64,000 nucleotides of DNA, taken from positions 1 through 64,000 of the forward strand of contig NZ_AJLN01000153.1 in assembly GCF_000317285.1 (NCBI RefSeq), in the 5' to 3' direction. This DNA comes from Chlorogloeopsis fritschii PCC 6912 (lineage in GTDB: Bacteria > Cyanobacteriota > Cyanobacteriia > Cyanobacteriales > Nostocaceae). Positions 62,299 through 64,000 of this stretch are shown one piece after another (position 1 is the first letter of the stretch; the number at the start of each line of letters is the position of its first letter). A program made the translations under genes and the position numbers. The notes below the pieces were generated by a model that searched no databases, was not told where the DNA came from, and saw only the letters and a program-made list of their open reading frames with translations.

Positions 62299-63594
62299 AT
62301 GACAAAACTTTTTTATGCCGTTTTAGCCAACTCACTTGTGGCTTCGCTGACTAATACATTTGTGTGGTTTGCCGTCACGTTTTGGGTGTATCTTCAAACC
62401 AAGTCAGTGCTTGCTACCTCAATTATGGCGGGCGTATATCTCGTGACAGTCGCCATTTCTGGATTTTTTCTCGGATCTGTGGTGGATAGGTATAAAAAGA
62501 AGACAGCTATGATGCTTTCAAGTATCTGTTCTCTCGTTTTATACTTACTTGCATATATTATTTTTGTTTCTACTCCACCATCAGTTTTTACTGATACTTC
62601 TAGTATCATTCTTTGGGTATTCATCATCCTCGCACTTCTTGGTGCGATCGCTGGCAATTTACGGACGATCGCACTTTCAACACTCGTAACGATTGTAATT
62701 CCCGAACCAAAACGAGATAAAGCAAATGGTCTGGTTGGCACGATCAATGGCGTAGGATTTCTTGTTGCTTCCACTTTTAGCGGTTTAGTAATCGGTTTTC
62801 TTGGCGTATTTTGGATGCTTGTTTTCTCAATTGGACTGACTATTCTCGCGATCGTGCATTTATGGACAGTACCCATTTCGGAACAGAAAATCATTCATAC
62901 TGAAGCTCACACGAACCATATTGATATTCGTGGCACGATTCGAGTCATACATCTCGTTCCTGGACTTTTTGCACTGATTTTTTTCAATACCTTCAATAAT
63001 TTCTTAGGCGGAGTTTTCATGTCTCTGATGGATGCCTACGGTTTGTCACTCGTTTCTGTACAAGTCTGGGGCATTTTGTGGGGTTTTTTGAGTTTAGGAT
63101 TTATCGTTGGCGGGTTAGTTGTCGCCAAGAAAGGCTTAGGAAAAAGCCCGCTGCGAACGCTTTTTTTGGCAAATATTGTCATGTGGATAATTGCCATTTT
63201 CTTTACGATTCAGGCGTCCATCGTACTGCTGACAATTGGCTTATTTATTTACTTATGCCTCATTCCGGTTGTTGAAGCTTCAGAACAAACCATTCTCCAA
63301 ACAGTGATACCGCCTGAACGTCAAGGTCGAGTATTCGGTTTTGCCCAAAGCATCGAGCAAGCGGCATCACCTCTGACTGCTTTTACAATCGGCCCGATCG
63401 CACAATTTATCTTCATCCCCTTTATGACAACAGGTGCTGGCGTGGATCTCATTGGTACTTGGTTCGGAACTGGAACAGATCGAGGGATCGCGCTTTTATT
63501 TATAGTGACTGGATTAATCGGACTGATCGTCACGCTCATGGCGATGCGATCGCGTGCGTATAGAAAATTATTAGCAAATTATCAAAAGTATTAG
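62299..63594 (+). CDS. MFS transporter
   Basis: 431 residues with about 12 hydrophobic segments. The first segments (LVASLTNTFVWFAVTFWVYLQT, MAGVYLVTVAISGFFLGSVVDRYKKKTAMM) and IPPERQGRVFGFAQSIEQAASP are typical of drug- or metabolite-exporting major facilitator proteins. The substrate is unknown. No neighbour indicates its role. Confidence 0.85.
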   Translation: MTKLFYAVLANSLVASLTNTFVWFAVTFWVYLQTKSVLATSIMAGVYLVTVAISGFFLGSVVDRYKKKTAMMLSSICSLVLYLLAYIIFVSTPPSVFTDTSSIILWVFIILALLGAIAGNLRTIALSTLVTIVIPEPKRDKANGLVGTINGVGFLVASTFSGLVIGFLGVFWMLVFSIGLTILAIVHLWTVPISEQKIIHTEAHTNHIDIRGTIRVIHLVPGLFALIFFNTFNNFLGGVFMSLMDAYGLSLVSVQVWGILWGFLSLGFIVGGLVVAKKGLGKSPLRTLFLANIVMWIIAIFFTIQASIVLLTIGLFIYLCLIPVVEASEQTILQTVIPPERQGRVFGFAQSIEQAASPLTAFTIGPIAQFIFIPFMTTGAGVDLIGTWFGTGTDRGIALLFIVTGLIGLIVTLMAMRSRAYRKLLANYQKY

Positions 63595-63884
63595 TGGACT
63601 ATCGCATTAATTTTGCTGGGTAAAATAACGAACCACAAAGGACGCATTATACGCGTAGCGGCTTCCCGTAAGGGTAGAACACAAAGGAAGAGGGAAAGAA
63701 GAGAAATTGAAAAGTTGATTAACCTATCAAAACTTTTGCGATAGAACATTAGGGGTTTGTCTTATTAGTTCTAAGGAGTTAAGGTGCTCATATCCCCAAC
63801 TTTTTTCAATAAGTCGGGGAGCTGCTAGCCAACAAAATTAATGGGACAGACTTCTTAATGCTACATTTAAGCTTGAGTAAATTT
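63595..63884. other. Spacer with dispersed repeat
   Basis: Contains acgcgtagcggcttcccgta, a common cyanobacterial filler, and AT-rich DNA. No gene recognised. Confidence 0.4.
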
Positions 63885-64000
63885 TCATAAAGGTAGATTT
63901 GCCATAATTCGCTTCAACTTCTCTGGATTCCTGACAGTGTAGACAGATTGAATATAACCATCCACAATTTCAAATGTCGTTACGCTGTGAATGCAACCAT
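63885..64000 (-). CDS. SigJ-like ECF sigma factor, 3' end (partial)
   Basis: The last about 38 codons enter from the right edge: TFEIVDGYIQSVYTVRNPEKLKRIMANLPL then stop. This matches the SnoaL-like C-terminal domain of SigJ-type sigma factors (FEIxDGxIQxIYxVRNPxKL). The promoter-binding regions lie outside the window. Confidence 0.65.
   Translation of the reverse strand, partial: GCIHSVTTFEIVDGYIQSVYTVRNPEKLKRIMANLPL

Noticed and set aside
1-64000. tRNA or rRNA genes
   Set aside because: I looked for T-arm and CCA-end patterns and for conserved rRNA words and found none; a tRNAscan-SE or Infernal run would be decisive.

Overview
The window looks like chromosome from a filamentous, probably Nostocales-type cyanobacterium. 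Evidence: photosystem I subunit PsaD next to trpE, cyanobacterial DUF2605 and DUF2973 proteins, a DICT-domain histidine kinase, an RRM protein of the cyanobacterial Rbp type, very frequent HIP1 octamers (GCGATCGC), and many heptanucleotide repeats of the tagggac/taggggc type between genes. No rRNA, tRNA or CRISPR array was seen.

Layout. 1-1.1 kb: a REP-associated tyrosine transposase inside its own REP hairpins, then a 21-bp-period array. 1.6-11 kb: a MITE-like element, a GH65 glycoside phosphorylase/hydrolase, a HEAT-repeat protein, a GNAT acetyltransferase with an in-frame insert, a subtilase and an AmpG-like transporter. 11-14 kb: a phosphorothioation-associated methyltransferase, dndE and a ParE/RelE-type toxin-antitoxin pair. 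14-24.5 kb: housekeeping genes (thrS, DUF2605/DUF2973, amylo-1,6-glucosidase-like enzyme, histidine kinase, psaD, trpE). 24.8-29.4 kb: an antitoxin with an apparently eroded toxin, hypothetical proteins, a di-haem cytochrome and a pentapeptide-repeat protein. 29.6-33.1 kb: a long Argonaute with an intact DEDD tetrad, translationally coupled to a Cas4-like nuclease and divergent from an XRE regulator across two matching operator dyads. 34-38.9 kb: a 20-unit, indel-free 21-bp array, a VapBC-like pair, an ABC exporter, methyltransferases and a 134-bp tandem repeat. 38.9-42.8 kb: a duplicated TPM-domain gene and LemA. 42.8-46.9 kb: a tightly packed three-gene module (small HTH-like protein, AAA ATPase, PD-(D/E)XK nuclease), the best candidate here for an undescribed defence system. 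47-56 kb: membrane proteins, a binding-protein/DUF4912 fusion and metH. 56-58.4 kb: an array of AT-rich dyads, a dense HIP1 cluster, then four attC-like sites bracketing small cassettes, i.e. an integron cassette array with no integrase in view (CALIN type). 58.5-64 kb: further TA genes, an AraC / XapX / rubredoxin-metallohydrolase group, an MFS transporter and the 3' end of a SigJ-like gene.

Common themes. Defence and stability functions are dense: Argonaute, the HTH-ATPase-nuclease module, Dnd-linked genes and several TA systems. Short palindromic repeats are very active and have entered or truncated coding sequences, in metH, the GNAT gene and a bactofilin-like gene. Several apparent long ORF starts (ABC transporter, the HTH-like gene, a DUF937-like gene) come from repeat sequence read in frame, so internal starts are annotated. 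All assignments come from reading motifs by eye; no database search was run.
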